This document shows, one piece after another, positions 63,777-64,000 of a DNA stretch of 64,000 nucleotides. Under the pieces are notes generated by a model that saw only the letters and a program-made list of their open reading frames with translations, had not been told where the DNA came from and did not search any database. Location of the stretch: NCBI GenBank assembly GCA_022072445.1, contig JAJVHV010000004.1, positions 95,787 through 159,786 of the forward strand, read 5' to 3'. Position 1 is the first letter of the stretch, and each line of letters begins with the position of its first letter. Source of the stretch: Phycisphaerae bacterium. Its GTDB lineage: Bacteria > Planctomycetota > Phycisphaerae > UBA1845 > Fen-1342. Position numbers and translations under genes: made by a program.

Positions 63777-64000
63777 TCAGAGTCCGATCGGACTCCCAAG
63801 CCTAAGTCGTACGATCTTCGCCTTGGACGGATAGTCCAGATTCCGCCCGTCGCCGGTCGGCTTCAGTACAAAAAGCATGTAATGCCCAGGCGGCGCCATG
63901 GTCGGGCCCGCTGGCGCCGCGACGCGCAGCCGACCCTGCGCCGGCTGCGGGACGTAGCTGAGCTCAACGCGCCGCGTGTTCTGGTCCACCGAGTGCGTCG
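63777..64000 (-). CDS. Galactose-oxidase-like (DUF1929) C-terminal domain, N-terminus outside window
   Basis: The open frame runs from the window edge to TGA 63777-63779; about 73 residues are visible. T-H-S-V-D-Q-N-T-R-R-V-E-L and the later A-P-P-G-H-Y-M-L-F-V-L are hallmarks of the C-terminal DUF1929 domain of galactose oxidase-like proteins, where the His of T-H-S is a copper ligand. The kelch propeller and the Cys-Tyr cofactor residues would lie beyond 64000. Same strand and probably same operon as the PQQ/dockerin gene. Confidence 0.7.
   Translation of the reverse strand, partial: THSVDQNTRRVELSYVPQPAQGRLRVAAPAGPTMAPPGHYMLFVLKPTGDGRNLDYPSKAKIVRLRLGSPIGL

Overview
The window is GC-rich, densely coding bacterial DNA that most resembles a member of the Planctomycetota. 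This rests on gene content only: a MoxR / DUF58 / BatA-like / VWA / membrane coiled-coil operon, very large secreted PQQ-propeller and zinc-ribbon proteins, DUF1570 and DUF1028 proteins, dockerin-like EF-hand C-termini, MauE-like membrane proteins, and GC-rich palindromes between genes. No rRNA or tRNA gene, prophage, IS element or CRISPR array was seen.

Layout. 1-15130 (minus): one long gene train. It runs from a 1465-aa lipoprotein with PQQ-like repeats, through a prenyltransferase-fold repeat protein and MoxR, to DUF58, BatA-like, VWA/amidotransferase-like, membrane and coiled-coil proteins. Several junctions are ATGA or GTGA overlaps. 15255-16860 (minus): six consecutive very small ORFs (39-93 aa) with signal-like N-termini, a conserved Cys, strong Shine-Dalgarno sites and two rho-independent terminators. 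17022-21495 (minus): mtnA, a rhomboid protease and a zinc-ribbon protein. 21963-25959: a fasciclin protein, then a TlpA-like thioredoxin whose first active-site Cys codon is TGA (candidate selenoprotein), then topoisomerase VI subunit B. 26115-27975: a compositionally different patch with a frameshifted MauE-like gene, a 14-Cys secreted protein and an unknown protein. 28127-46605: mixed-strand genes including YhbY-like, four putative metallopeptidases or DUF1570-type proteins, DUF4139, a large VWA protein, an EamA transporter, an iron-type binding protein, LpxL-like acyltransferase, YlbF-like, hydroxyacyl-CoA dehydrogenase, DUF900 hydrolase and DUF1028. 46777-50538: heparinase II/III-like protein and serS. 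50832-52640: remnant of a type IIG restriction-modification gene followed by extra tandem copies of its 3' end, separated by palindromes. 52806-58748: NagB/PIG-L fusion, asparagine synthetase and a GspE/PilB ATPase. 58771-58930: a 20-bp minisatellite. 59033-64000 (minus): Ser/Thr kinase-TPR protein, PQQ/dockerin-like secreted protein, and the C-terminus of a galactose-oxidase-like protein cut by the window edge.

How the genes relate. The first 15 kb looks like one co-transcribed envelope system: an AAA+ chaperone with VWA partners plus large periplasmic proteins. The most notable signals are the UGA-containing thioredoxin with a SECIS-like hairpin, the small-peptide cluster, and the decayed restriction-modification locus with palindrome-bounded repeats. 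All functional names are family-level calls by eye; no database search was run.
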